A stretch of DNA of 5,489 nucleotides from an uncultured Pseudomonadota bacterium (GCA_903832105.1 CAILAO010001025.1:1-5489); one strand, 5' to 3'. Shown: positions 1-5,488, counted from the first letter of the stretch. Program-made: numbers and translations. The notes: generated by a model from the letters alone, not told the origin.

Positions 1-75
1 ATCAAAAAACGGCTTAAAAACGTTGACTGTCAAACGAAAGGGGTGATATTATTAAACTAATGGAATGCTCCCTTT

Positions 76-125
76 GCGGGCTCATAACCGGCGGGTCCCT
101 CTATGCACCTCTATGCACCAGAGGT
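76..125 (+). repeat. Tandem decamer and small stem-loop beside a tRNA-like anticodon arm
   Basis: The decamer CCTCTATGCA occurs twice head to tail at 98-107 and 108-117, and the next two bases (CC) continue a third copy. The second copy forms a stem-loop with what follows: ACCTCT (107-112), the 7-nt loop ATGCACC, then AGAGGT (120-125). Just upstream, GCGGG-CTCATAA-CCGGC (76-92) has the shape of a tRNA anticodon arm with a CAT anticodon, with one G-G mismatch in the stem. I see no D arm, no normal T loop and no acceptor stem, so this is not called a tRNA. It may be a decayed tRNA end or a chance match. The repeat and stem-loop are directly visible; any function is unknown. Confidence 0.5.
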
Positions 126-212
126 CATTTTATCCAACGAGCAGCACCGGAACTTTAAATTAATTCCTATAATGCTTGATGTTTCTTTTACCTCATGACG
201 GCCTTCTTTTTG

Positions 213-237
213 AACTTGTAAGAAAGACTTACAAGTT
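213..237. repeat. Perfect 10-bp inverted repeat downstream of abiEii
   Basis: AACTTGTAAG (213-222) and CTTACAAGTT (228-237) are exact reverse complements around the 5-nt spacer AAAGA. In RNA from either strand this is a stable hairpin. It lies 60 nt beyond the abiEii stop codon, so it may act as the 3' end of the abiE transcript. Neither side is followed by a run of T in the direction of transcription (the minus strand continues CAAAAAG), so it is not a standard Rho-independent terminator. It could instead be a processing or stability hairpin, a protein-binding site, or the scar of a mobile element. Confidence 0.6.
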
Positions 238-296
238 GCTCCATCTTCCTATTCCGAATAAAATGTAGCAAATATAACGGGTTACTGTTTATTCTA

Positions 297-1199
297 TTAA
301 ACCCTAATCATTTCTCTTAATTGTTTCACCAGTTCCAACGAACTATTAAAATCATATGATTCAAAAATACGCGGTAACAATACAGGACGTAGCTCCGTTG
401 TAACTTGCCTTTTCAGATCTTCAATCCGCGCGCCAGTTATTTCAGAAACCGCATTGCCTGGAATTGCAATTTTCCTTTTCACTAGGTCGAGAAAATTTTG
501 ATCCGAGAGAGGAAGTAAATTTTGATGATAAGCATACCAAACATCAAAAAAGTCTCTGATTGCAGGTTCTATGCGACATAACGCTGCGCGGCATTTTTCG
601 GCAAGAGCTTCTTCTTTGGACAAACAGTTTATCTGAACAGGTAGAACAGCGTTTTTAAGCGTAAACGGATTTAACAATAGTGTATACCCAGATGCGTTGA
701 TAAATGGTTTCAGCAGTGGTTCTCGAAGACCTATTTCTATTTTAATTCTACCTGTTTCCTGTGAAGTTACTGATTGGTATGCCAATTCAGCCAGATACTG
801 CGTTGAGTTATTCGCTCCCCTCAGAGGTTTTATGACATCAAAATACGGCAATGTCTTCGGTAATTTTAAAAACATCTCTTTTATCGGATCTATTTTTGCG
901 CTTTTCAGACTCCGAGAAGATTTGATCTCTACTGGAATCGAAAAATCCAAGTCTTCGCTCAAACGATAAAAACCTAGGTAGACTTTGTTTAGACAAGTCC
1001 CTCCTTTAAAAACAAGCGATATGTCATTTTCGTTAAAAAAATATTCGAGAAGAAGTGAGCAATAAAAATCTTTCTCGATCAAGACCATAGAGAATCCAGT
1101 TGTCTTCTGGGTATATTCCAATGCAAGTTTCAAATCTGCCTTGTCATGGTGAATAATGGTTAATTTTGATTCGTATTTCTTTGTCGATATTTCAGCCAT
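297..1199 (-). CDS. abiEii: AbiEii-family nucleotidyltransferase toxin
   Basis: This 300-residue protein is the toxin of an AbiE (type IV) toxin-antitoxin system, formerly DUF1814 (AbiEii/AbiGii family). Family members are cytoplasmic nucleotidyltransferases; some (the MenT group) add nucleotides to tRNA 3' ends and stop translation. The visible signature is FKGGTCLNK (residues 64-72) followed by RLSEDLDFS (79-87), the GG...DxD core of the DNA polymerase-beta-like fold, with D83 and D85 as likely metal ligands. A third acidic residue may be E155 in RIKIEIG. The C-terminal family motif is EKCRAALCRIEPAIRDFFDVW (201-221), with K202, R215, D216 and D219. The length is normal for the family and no lesion is seen. 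The ATG start at 1199 overlaps the end of abiEi by 8 nt, with a weak GGAG about 10 nt upstream, which fits translational coupling. Its natural substrate cannot be read from the sequence. Confidence 0.93.
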   Translation of the reverse strand: MAEISTKKYESKLTIIHHDKADLKLALEYTQKTTGFSMVLIEKDFYCSLLLEYFFNENDISLVFKGGTCLNKVYLGFYRLSEDLDFSIPVEIKSSRSLKSAKIDPIKEMFLKLPKTLPYFDVIKPLRGANNSTQYLAELAYQSVTSQETGRIKIEIGLREPLLKPFINASGYTLLLNPFTLKNAVLPVQINCLSKEEALAEKCRAALCRIEPAIRDFFDVWYAYHQNLLPLSDQNFLDLVKRKIAIPGNAVSEITGARIEDLKRQVTTELRPVLLPRIFESYDFNSSLELVKQLREMIRV

Positions 1200-1980
1200 T
1201 GATTATCAAGCTCCATCTCTTATCAAAGGTGCCACGTTTTGGAAGATTAGGAATAAGTGGATAACTGGCCTTGGTGTCTTTCAGCATCTTTTTAAGAATC
1301 TCTACCTTTTTAGATGGATACTCAAGGCTCTCCAAAATATAACCAATTCTTCTAACCGTGATACCATTTCCTAAGCGTTTGGCACACTGAAACAACTCCT
1401 CAATGGTTGCCTCCTCATCTAGCAAGGGAGCTATCCAAGAAAATGCTTTTGGTAGTGAGTTAAAGGCATTCCAATCATAAATCGCGTCAAAGATAGCTCT
1501 TCCCTTTGAAGAAAAAGGTACATTTTCGCCATCGACATCTAGCAAATCATAACACCTGATTCGCTCCTTTGGTACCTTTGCAAAATAGAAAACATGCCCT
1601 CCTACAATTCTTTTTCCTGATAACTTTGTGTTATATACAAAAGTTTCATTTGGCACCTGATCGGAAAATCCGTGTCTAAAAAAGACTTCAGGGCCAGACA
1701 CCTGATATTTGGCACCAAGGCACTTCATAAGCATAGCCAGAACCCACAAATGGTTGGGTCCCCATTTACCGCCTGGGGGAATAATGCTAGGCGCAATATA
1801 AACACCTTTTATTAATCGAATGATTAAACCAGCACGGCTTAAGCGGCTTAAGAGATTTTTTTCTTGATCAGGAGAAATGTCGAAAGATTTTGCCACTTCA
1901 CCAACATTAATAACCGATTTTTTCTTGTGTTGAATCCACGAAAAGAACTGAATTTCGAGCTGACCTAATCGCATTTTCAT
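1192..1980 (-). CDS. abiEi: AbiEi-family antitoxin and transcriptional repressor
   Basis: This 262-residue protein is the partner antitoxin. In characterised AbiE systems AbiEi binds inverted repeats in its own promoter through an N-terminal winged helix, and a C-terminal domain is needed to neutralise AbiEii; no stable toxin-antitoxin complex has been required. Residues about 7-64 look like that winged helix: VGEVAKSFDIS, then LLSRLSRAGLIIRLIKGVY, with the wing ending at YIAP. The C-terminal half has family-like segments: SKGRAIFDAIYDWNAF (158-173), ITVRRIGYILESL (207-219) and a final LPKRGTFDKRWSLIING. The ATG at 1980 has AGGA upstream at 8-9 nt. It is the first gene of the operon and is intact. 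Assignment rests on domain pattern plus the adjacent, overlapping toxin gene; exact subfamily (AbiEi_1 to AbiEi_4) is uncertain. Confidence 0.87.
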   Translation of the reverse strand: MKMRLGQLEIQFFSWIQHKKKSVINVGEVAKSFDISPDQEKNLLSRLSRAGLIIRLIKGVYIAPSIIPPGGKWGPNHLWVLAMLMKCLGAKYQVSGPEVFFRHGFSDQVPNETFVYNTKLSGKRIVGGHVFYFAKVPKERIRCYDLLDVDGENVPFSSKGRAIFDAIYDWNAFNSLPKAFSWIAPLLDEEATIEELFQCAKRLGNGITVRRIGYILESLEYPSKKVEILKKMLKDTKASYPLIPNLPKRGTFDKRWSLIING

Positions 1981-2025
1981 CGTTGCTATCCTATTTTAGA
2001 TAATAGCCTCTGAAGCTATAATCCA

Positions 2026-2054
2026 AATATATCTCACAATGAAACATTTCACAA
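2026..2054 (-). promoter_or_regulatory. Predicted abiE operon promoter with operator-like palindrome
   Basis: Read on the minus strand, TTGTGA (2054-2049, 4 of 6 to the -35 consensus) is followed after 17 nt by TATATT (2031-2026, 5 of 6 to the -10 consensus). Transcription would begin near 2019, giving a leader of about 40 nt before abiEi. The spacer contains TGAAACATTTCA (2040-2051), a palindrome with 5-bp arms and a 2-bp centre. The -35 sequence also recurs as a direct repeat: TTGTGAAAT at 2054-2046 and TTGTGAGAT at 2039-2031, 15 bp apart. Either element is a plausible AbiEi operator, since AbiEi proteins autorepress. The boxes are seen; binding is inferred. Confidence 0.5.
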
Positions 2055-2136
2055 CTTAATTTAATAATAAATGCATATTAACGGGTAGTTACATCGTTTA
2101 CGCGCTGCGGCAATCCATAAAGGAGCAAATCGCGAG

Positions 2137-2445
2137 ATGCAAAAGTGCTATATCGACAATGCCTTGGCTTCCAATATTAAAAAAATGATTCTGAATAAAG
2201 ACCCGACCCTTCTGTTGCCAAAAATCATACTTATTACTTTAATAATAATATGTTGCATAATATTGGTTCATACCTATTTGTTAGAAATAATACTTCTTTT
2301 TTCTAACGACAGTGAATGGTTTTTTACAATTATTCACTCCATATTTTGCTGGACCCGGAATTTAAGAGTTGCTGCATGGTTTCCTGTATCTGCCACTCTT
2401 TCGATTCATGATCCACGGTCTGCTTTTCCAGTTCCATTGTTTTAG
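2137..2445 (+). CDS. Doubtful small membrane protein ORF
   Basis: This is a 102-codon open frame starting ATG, with AGGAG 11 nt upstream (a longer spacing than usual). Residues about 25-56 are strongly hydrophobic (KIILITLIIICCIILVH and on), compatible with one membrane segment and a positively charged N-terminal side. I recognise no family. Two things argue against it. The hydrophobic run is what AT-rich DNA gives by chance, and residues from about 65 on lie antisense to a better-supported minus-strand gene fragment (2330-2546). If real, only the N-terminal part is likely to be meaningful. It is divergent from abiEi, with the abiE promoter between them. Confidence 0.22.
   Translation: MQKCYIDNALASNIKKMILNKDPTLLLPKIILITLIIICCIILVHTYLLEIILLFSNDSEWFFTIIHSIFCWTRNLRVAAWFPVSATLSIHDPRSAFPVPLF
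2280..2307. repeat. 8-bp inverted repeat, possible 3' hairpin of the interrupted gene
   Basis: GTTAGAAA (2280-2287) and TTTCTAAC (2300-2307) are exact reverse complements with a 12-nt A/T-rich loop. On the minus strand the hairpin begins 22 nt after the stop codon of the truncated gene ending at 2330, the usual place for a transcript end. No T run follows on either strand, so a classical intrinsic terminator is not supported. Confidence 0.35.
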
Positions 2446-2546
2446 ACACTTCAGAGACAATACCTTTAGCTACAATCTCTGCGCGACTACGAACCATATC
2501 TTCTAACGGTTGTGATGTTGATTTTTCATGCGGCGACGGAGCTTTC
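2330..2546 (-). pseudogene. 3' fragment of an unidentified gene cut off by the IS66 element
   Basis: On the minus strand a frame stays open from the IS boundary for 71 codons to a TAA at 2330-2332. The peptide begins KAPSPHEKSTSQ, contains EDMVRSRAEIVAKGIVSEV and QIQETMQQLL, and ends SSKIWSE. It is hydrophilic, rich in E, K, Q and S, and probably mostly helical, possibly coiled coil, after about residue 14. There is no start codon near the IS side; the first ATG in frame is internal (EDM). This is what remains of the C-terminus of a larger protein whose 5' part should lie beyond the right end of this window. I do not recognise the family. It is too short for the call to be certain, but its composition looks protein-like and it ends with an orderly stop. 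Confidence 0.5.
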
Positions 2547-2569
2547 GTGTCCTTCCGGCAAGCCTGCGT
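2547..2569. repeat. IS66 terminal inverted repeat, tnpC-side end
   Basis: These 23 bases starting GTGTCCTTCC are the exact reverse complement of 5466-5488 at the other side of the transposase genes. Identity stops immediately on both sides: base 2546 (C) is not matched by 5489 (A), and the inner sequence diverges after GCGT. This marks the element boundary. It is the end downstream of tnpC (the right end in IS convention), 48 bp after the tnpC stop. Confidence 0.9.
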
Positions 2570-2617
2570 TGATTCCTCATATCTTCTCCTCTAAAATCGA
2601 GTTGCGACGGGTGTTTT

Positions 2618-4270
2618 CTAGGCTTCCAGCGCGTTGGCGTTTTTAGATGAAAAATTCCATGGCAAAAAATTCTCTGGATGCTTTTTGACTTCCTCGGCGT
2701 TTCGCATGATGTGGACGAGGTATTCGTGGACATTGATTTTTGCACTAAACGCTGTAGCGCATAAACTCATTAACACATCCGCGACGGCAGCTCCGACAGG
2801 CTCTTTGAAAAAGAGGGAGTTCTTGCGGTGAAGGATCACGAGCTTAAGTTTTTGCTCTTGTATGTTGTTATCGAGTGGCCCTCCTGCATGCTTTGTAAAA
2901 GCCATAAGGCCTTCTTCGTGATTAAGCAGATACTTTAAGGCCCCTCCAAGATCAGAGTTTGGTTCTACTTCACGATTATCAATTTTGGACTGCGCCCACG
3001 TAAACATGGCCGTCATGAGGGGCTTGCTATTGGTTTGGTGATAGGCAAGTCTTTCTTCTTGCGTGAATGATTTTTCTTTGGCCTCTGCATCGAAACGATA
3101 AACCTCTTTGTAGGTGTCGATAACATAGCCGCATTCATTTGGATAACGATCATACAGGTCGACAAACTGACGTCTGGCGTGTGTGTTGCAAAGAGCTTGG
3201 ATAGGTTTAAGTAACGTAGGAGCGTTGGACGATAGGGCGTCCGACATATGAATAAATGGCGGCGCATCGCTCGGGCGAAGCCTCAGCACTTCATCCATAA
3301 ACTCCCCCGCATGATTGATGCCTGTTTTGTAGAGGATAATTTCTTGACCGGTCGGAAGCATGGCCACAATGCCTGATGTATGGACTCCCGTGCGCTCAAT
3401 GTCTTTCTCAGATCCCCGGCGTTTTTTAGTGATAGGACTTTGATTGAGGATGCGGTTTCCTGTGTCGTCCGAGAAAAATAGGTTTGCCGTAGCCGCCATC
3501 TGCTTAAGATAATCGGTGACCGGCTTGCACGCATCTGCGCAATCCTCACACTGATCCCACAGGGTGGATGGCATGATCGGCACCTTAAACATGCGCTGCA
3601 AAACGTGCTGGCGAAAAAACGGAGTGCCAGCAGCGTATTTTAACAGCACTATAAGAGCCACCGCCGACCACCCGAATCTTTTTCCAGTCGGGCCGTCGGC
3701 AAGCACTTCTTCGGGAGGCTCGGCCCGAAATATTTTACCGCAAGCGTTGCATCTTAACTGCTCCATCACATGGATGGTGACCTGAAGTGGTGCGTGACCT
3801 GTAATTCTCACAAATGTGGCGGGATCAAACTTATAAAGTTTTCCCTCGTAACACTCTGGACAAGCATCTCCACGATGCAGCTCTGTGTGTGGATGGTATT
3901 CGGTTTTGGCTTCTTCAAAATCTTCAGCAGATTGTTTTCCGTGGGGACGGCCCTTTGAATTAAGTTTGTCAGCGTCTTTGGCGTCTTCTGCTTGCGATGC
4001 GTTATTTTCGGAGTCCTGATTTTCTTCTGCCTCTGGAGTGATCGAGCTGCTTTTTTCAGAAGCAGACACCATCCCCAGGAGTTTACGAAGACGCTGTATC
4101 GTAAGATCGTTGCGCTCAAGACGCTCGTGAAGGTGAAGATATGATTTGAAGACATCAAGTAAAAGCCTTAAATCATCAGGAGACACCTTGCCATCGGTAG
4201 AGACCGCAGCTTCTACGCGGTTTAGAATGGCATCCACATCTTGATGTGATATTTCTCTAAATTTCGTCAC
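2618..4270 (-). CDS. tnpC: IS66 transposase TnpC (DDE type)
   Basis: This 550-residue protein catalyses transposition by DNA strand cleavage and transfer at the element ends. Domains in order: a leucine-rich helical N-terminus with a heptad-like stretch (about 44-66); an acidic, Q/E-rich linker (70-105); an IS66-type zinc finger with C137xxC140 and C174xxC177; the DDE core; and a C-terminal IS66 segment (about 485-540). Likely catalytic residues are D268 in FFSDDTGN, D344 in IHMSDALSS and E472 in LDNNIQEQK. LCNTHARRQF (360-369) and HRKNSLFF (481-488) are family landmarks. The usual DET triplet at the first aspartate reads DDT here, a conservative change. Length is normal. The start is GTG at 4270, overlapping the previous gene's TGA as GTGA, with GAGG about 4 nt upstream. 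The product should need TnpA and TnpB for full activity, as reported for IS66 relatives. Confidence 0.95.
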   Translation of the reverse strand: MTKFREISHQDVDAILNRVEAAVSTDGKVSPDDLRLLLDVFKSYLHLHERLERNDLTIQRLRKLLGMVSASEKSSSITPEAEENQDSENNASQAEDAKDADKLNSKGRPHGKQSAEDFEEAKTEYHPHTELHRGDACPECYEGKLYKFDPATFVRITGHAPLQVTIHVMEQLRCNACGKIFRAEPPEEVLADGPTGKRFGWSAVALIVLLKYAAGTPFFRQHVLQRMFKVPIMPSTLWDQCEDCADACKPVTDYLKQMAATANLFFSDDTGNRILNQSPITKKRRGSEKDIERTGVHTSGIVAMLPTGQEIILYKTGINHAGEFMDEVLRLRPSDAPPFIHMSDALSSNAPTLLKPIQALCNTHARRQFVDLYDRYPNECGYVIDTYKEVYRFDAEAKEKSFTQEERLAYHQTNSKPLMTAMFTWAQSKIDNREVEPNSDLGGALKYLLNHEEGLMAFTKHAGGPLDNNIQEQKLKLVILHRKNSLFFKEPVGAAVADVLMSLCATAFSAKINVHEYLVHIMRNAEEVKKHPENFLPWNFSSKNANALEA

Positions 4271-4599
4271 GATTCCTCTTTCGCCTTTTTCCTCGCCGCA
4301 TTAATCCTAAGATCTGACAGCGCAATCGAGGCTTCGGTAAGCGCTTCGGTGAGCTCGCGGAAGACTTTAAAGTTTTCCGTCTCTTTTTGCACCTTCTTTA
4401 AACAGCCCTCCGGGACGTATCGACTCTGAGGCTTTCCTTTAAACGTATAGTTAAGGTGCCAATACTCGCCATACGCCACCCCGTCTTTCTTTCGGCTCTG
4501 CACACTAAGGGTGCCGGGACGAATATCGCCAAGCTGGCTGATTTTCTTGAGTAGCTTTGCTACCACTTTTTCCAAATCTTTTTCTGTTTGATATTCCAT
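4267..4599 (-). CDS. Accessory IS ORF, DUF6788-like small protein
   Basis: This 110-residue protein lies between tnpB and tnpC and is not part of the minimal IS66 gene set. It has GTLSVQSRKK (29-38), then EYWHLNYTFKGKPQSRYVP (45-63), a probable beta segment with an aromatic patch, and a charged helical C-terminus (64-110) ending KKAKEES. This layout resembles the DUF6788 family, small proteins of unknown role often seen next to transposases; the cysteines I associate with many members are missing. I chose the ATG at 4599. The frame also runs up to a TTG at 4650 and an ATG at 4623, but the extra N-terminal residues are aromatic-rich and unlike the family. No Shine-Dalgarno is seen before any of these starts. 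Its stop overlaps the tnpC GTG as GTGA, so it is probably translationally coupled to tnpC. Function is unknown; a DNA-binding or regulatory helper is only a guess. Confidence 0.75.
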   Translation of the reverse strand: MEYQTEKDLEKVVAKLLKKISQLGDIRPGTLSVQSRKKDGVAYGEYWHLNYTFKGKPQSRYVPEGCLKKVQKETENFKVFRELTEALTEASIALSDLRINAARKKAKEES

Positions 4600-4627
4600 A
4601 TATGTAACATTGCAGAAGTACATATAT
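4598..4627. promoter_or_regulatory. 9-bp inverted repeat over the accessory ORF start
   Basis: ATATATGTA (4598-4606) and TACATATAT (4619-4627) are exact reverse complements with a 12-nt loop. The left arm covers two bases of the ATG at 4597-4599, and the right arm covers the alternative ATG at 4621-4623. In mRNA it would fold over the initiation region; in DNA it could be an operator. On the minus strand a perfect TTGACA lies just upstream (4633-4628), after a run of seven T, but there is no good -10 box at 16-18 nt, so a promoter is not claimed. Confidence 0.4.
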
Positions 4628-4662
4628 TTGTCAATAAAAAAATACATCAAATGAAATATTGT

Positions 4663-5010
4663 TTAAGAAATTTTTCGCCAGTCACTCAGCGTTTCGACTA
4701 CGTTCGGATTTCCTCCCCGTAGCAATACATAAAGCTGTTCCGAGGTGAGAAACGTCGCGCCGAATCCTCTTGGCCAAAAAGGAAATCGACCTCTCGACAA
4801 ACGCTTGGTACAAAGCCAGTAGCCCTGGCCATCATATGAAATAAGGCGAATCTGAGTCCTGCAGCGATTTGTGAAAACAAAAACGGCTCCAGTCATTGGG
4901 TCCTCTGCAAGCTTCGAGCGACATATGGCGGCAAGTCCATCAATTCCGTTCCTCATGTCGACTGCATCGACAGCTACAAAAATCCGCATCTGCGCTGTCA
5001 ACTGAATCAC
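4663..5010 (-). CDS. tnpB: IS66 accessory protein TnpB
   Basis: This 115-residue protein is the highly conserved IS66 'Orf2' protein, which is required for efficient transposition although its biochemical role is not settled. It is unrelated to the RNA-guided TnpB of IS200/IS605 elements. Family landmarks are all present: VDMRNGIDGL (17-26), DPMTGAVFVFTNRCR (37-51), YDGQGYWLCTKRLSRGRF (59-76) and LTSEQLYVLLRG (88-99). Full length, no lesion. The start is GTG at 5010, forming a GTGA overlap with the tnpA stop, and GGAGG lies 7 nt upstream at 5018-5022, which settles the start in favour of GTG rather than the internal ATG at codon 8. It is followed by a 63-nt AT-rich gap before the accessory ORF. 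Confidence 0.95.
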   Translation of the reverse strand: MIQLTAQMRIFVAVDAVDMRNGIDGLAAICRSKLAEDPMTGAVFVFTNRCRTQIRLISYDGQGYWLCTKRLSRGRFPFWPRGFGATFLTSEQLYVLLRGGNPNVVETLSDWRKIS

Positions 5011-5408
5011 GCATTTTCCTCCATCACGCTCTTCAGGCCATAAATGAAGGCATTCGTAACAGTGAGAAGCTGATCGGATGAAAGCCTTCCGGAGATCTTC
5101 ATCACTCCACCGGTTGGGCGAACAAATTCAATCGTAACATGTCCCTCTACTTCGGCAGAACATCTCTGCGAAGGTGCGGGCTGCTGAAACTCGACGAACG
5201 AAACGGGTTTTTCACTCAAATCTCTTAGCCAGTTTTGAATCCTGCACTTGGATATCGAAAGTTCACGCGATAACTTCGCAAGCGGGTACCGTTTTGATAG
5301 TGAGATTGCCATCTCTTTCAAATGCTCGGGTGCCCGAGCCCTTGAGGTACGCTGCTTATTCCATGCCGCGAATACTTCTTGCGCTTTGACGAGATCTTGG
5401 TCAGTCAT
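5007..5408 (-). CDS. tnpA: IS66 accessory protein TnpA, helix-turn-helix
   Basis: This 133-residue first gene of the element encodes the small IS66 'Orf1' protein, probably a DNA-binding helper that recognises the element or its ends. Residues about 42-62 (PLAKLSRELSISKCRIQNWL) read as a helix-turn-helix with the second helix at SKCRIQNW. The C-terminal part has the IS66 Orf1 look: VTIEFVRPTGGVMKISGRLSSDQLLTV (91-117) is like the strand-rich tail of the family. The first 40 residues are helical and basic. ATG at 5408 is preceded by AGGGAG with a 7-nt gap. That ribosome binding site is one arm of a perfect inverted repeat (5415-5438), so its translation is probably controlled by RNA structure. 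The stop overlaps the tnpB start. Confidence 0.88.
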   Translation of the reverse strand: MTDQDLVKAQEVFAAWNKQRTSRARAPEHLKEMAISLSKRYPLAKLSRELSISKCRIQNWLRDLSEKPVSFVEFQQPAPSQRCSAEVEGHVTIEFVRPTGGVMKISGRLSSDQLLTVTNAFIYGLKSVMEENA

Positions 5409-5414
5409 TTGCGG

Positions 5415-5438
5415 TCTCCCTAAATCACGATAGGGAGA
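5415..5438 (-). promoter_or_regulatory. Leader hairpin sequestering the tnpA ribosome binding site
   Basis: In the mRNA sense TCTCCCTA (5438-5431), an 8-nt loop TCGTGATT and TAGGGAGA (5422-5415) form a perfect 8-bp stem. The downstream arm contains the tnpA Shine-Dalgarno AGGGAG, 7 nt before the ATG, so the upstream arm is an exact anti-Shine-Dalgarno. Folded RNA would hide the ribosome binding site. Structure is read directly; the regulatory role is inferred by analogy with fold-back inhibition in other insertion sequences. Confidence 0.6.
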
Positions 5439-5446
5439 TTACAGCA
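5438..5446 (-). promoter_or_regulatory. Predicted extended -10 promoter of the IS operon
   Basis: On the minus strand TGCTGTAAT (5446-5438) matches the extended -10 form TGnTATAAT at all but one position. The expected -35 position reads TAACCT, a poor match, so it would be an extended -10 promoter without a real -35. Transcription would start about 7 nt downstream near 5431, inside or just past the upstream arm of the leader hairpin, leaving a leader of roughly 23 nt before tnpA. Confidence 0.4.
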
Positions 5447-5465
5447 CACATCTTCGAAAAAGGTT

Positions 5466-5488
5466 ACGCAGGCTTGCCGGAAGGACAC
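5466..5488. repeat. IS66 terminal inverted repeat, tnpA-side end
   Basis: Exact 23-bp reverse complement of 2547-2569, ending GGAAGGACAC. This is the end upstream of tnpA (the left end in IS convention), 57 bp before the tnpA start codon, so promoter, leader and terminus are packed together. One base (5489) lies outside it before the window stops. Confidence 0.9.

Larger units (their letters stand above)
2547..5488 (-). mobile_element. Complete IS66-family insertion sequence, about 2.94 kb
   Basis: Perfect 23-bp inverted repeats enclose four genes in one direction: tnpA, tnpB, a small accessory ORF and tnpC. The tnpA-tnpB-tnpC set defines the classical IS66 type. All frames appear intact, with good ribosome binding sites for tnpA, tnpB and tnpC, so the element looks potentially active. 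IS66 insertions normally make 8-bp target duplications. The left flank is GAGCTTTC (2539-2546), but only one base is visible beyond the right end (5489, A, where G would be expected), so the duplication cannot be confirmed here and may be absent. The element interrupts a minus-strand gene whose 3' end survives at 2330-2546. Confidence 0.93.

Noticed and set aside
1..45. CGTTTGAC-GTCAACG repeat followed by TTTTT on the minus strand, possible terminator for abiE
   Set aside because: The usable stem is only about six pairs with a bulge and a 3-nt loop, low in G and C, and lies about 260 nt beyond abiEii. Too weak to call.
76..150. A tRNA-Met gene
   Set aside because: Only an anticodon-arm-like stretch fits; the D arm, T loop sequence and acceptor stem are missing.
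168..173. Plus-strand TATAAT as a promoter -10 box
   Set aside because: There is no -35 match at 16-18 nt upstream (AGCACC) and no gene follows on the plus strand.
2503..2745. Minus-strand 80-codon frame spanning the IS end and the neighbouring DNA
   Set aside because: It runs in another frame over the end of tnpC and across the inverted repeat, has a very basic low-quality composition (RKLRRRMKNQ), and conflicts with the well-supported tnpC reading and with the better frame of the truncated gene.
4663..5010. RNA-guided TnpB nuclease because of the gene name
   Set aside because: At 115 residues with the IS66 Orf2 motifs this is the unrelated IS66 TnpB; there is no RuvC domain or zinc ribbon.
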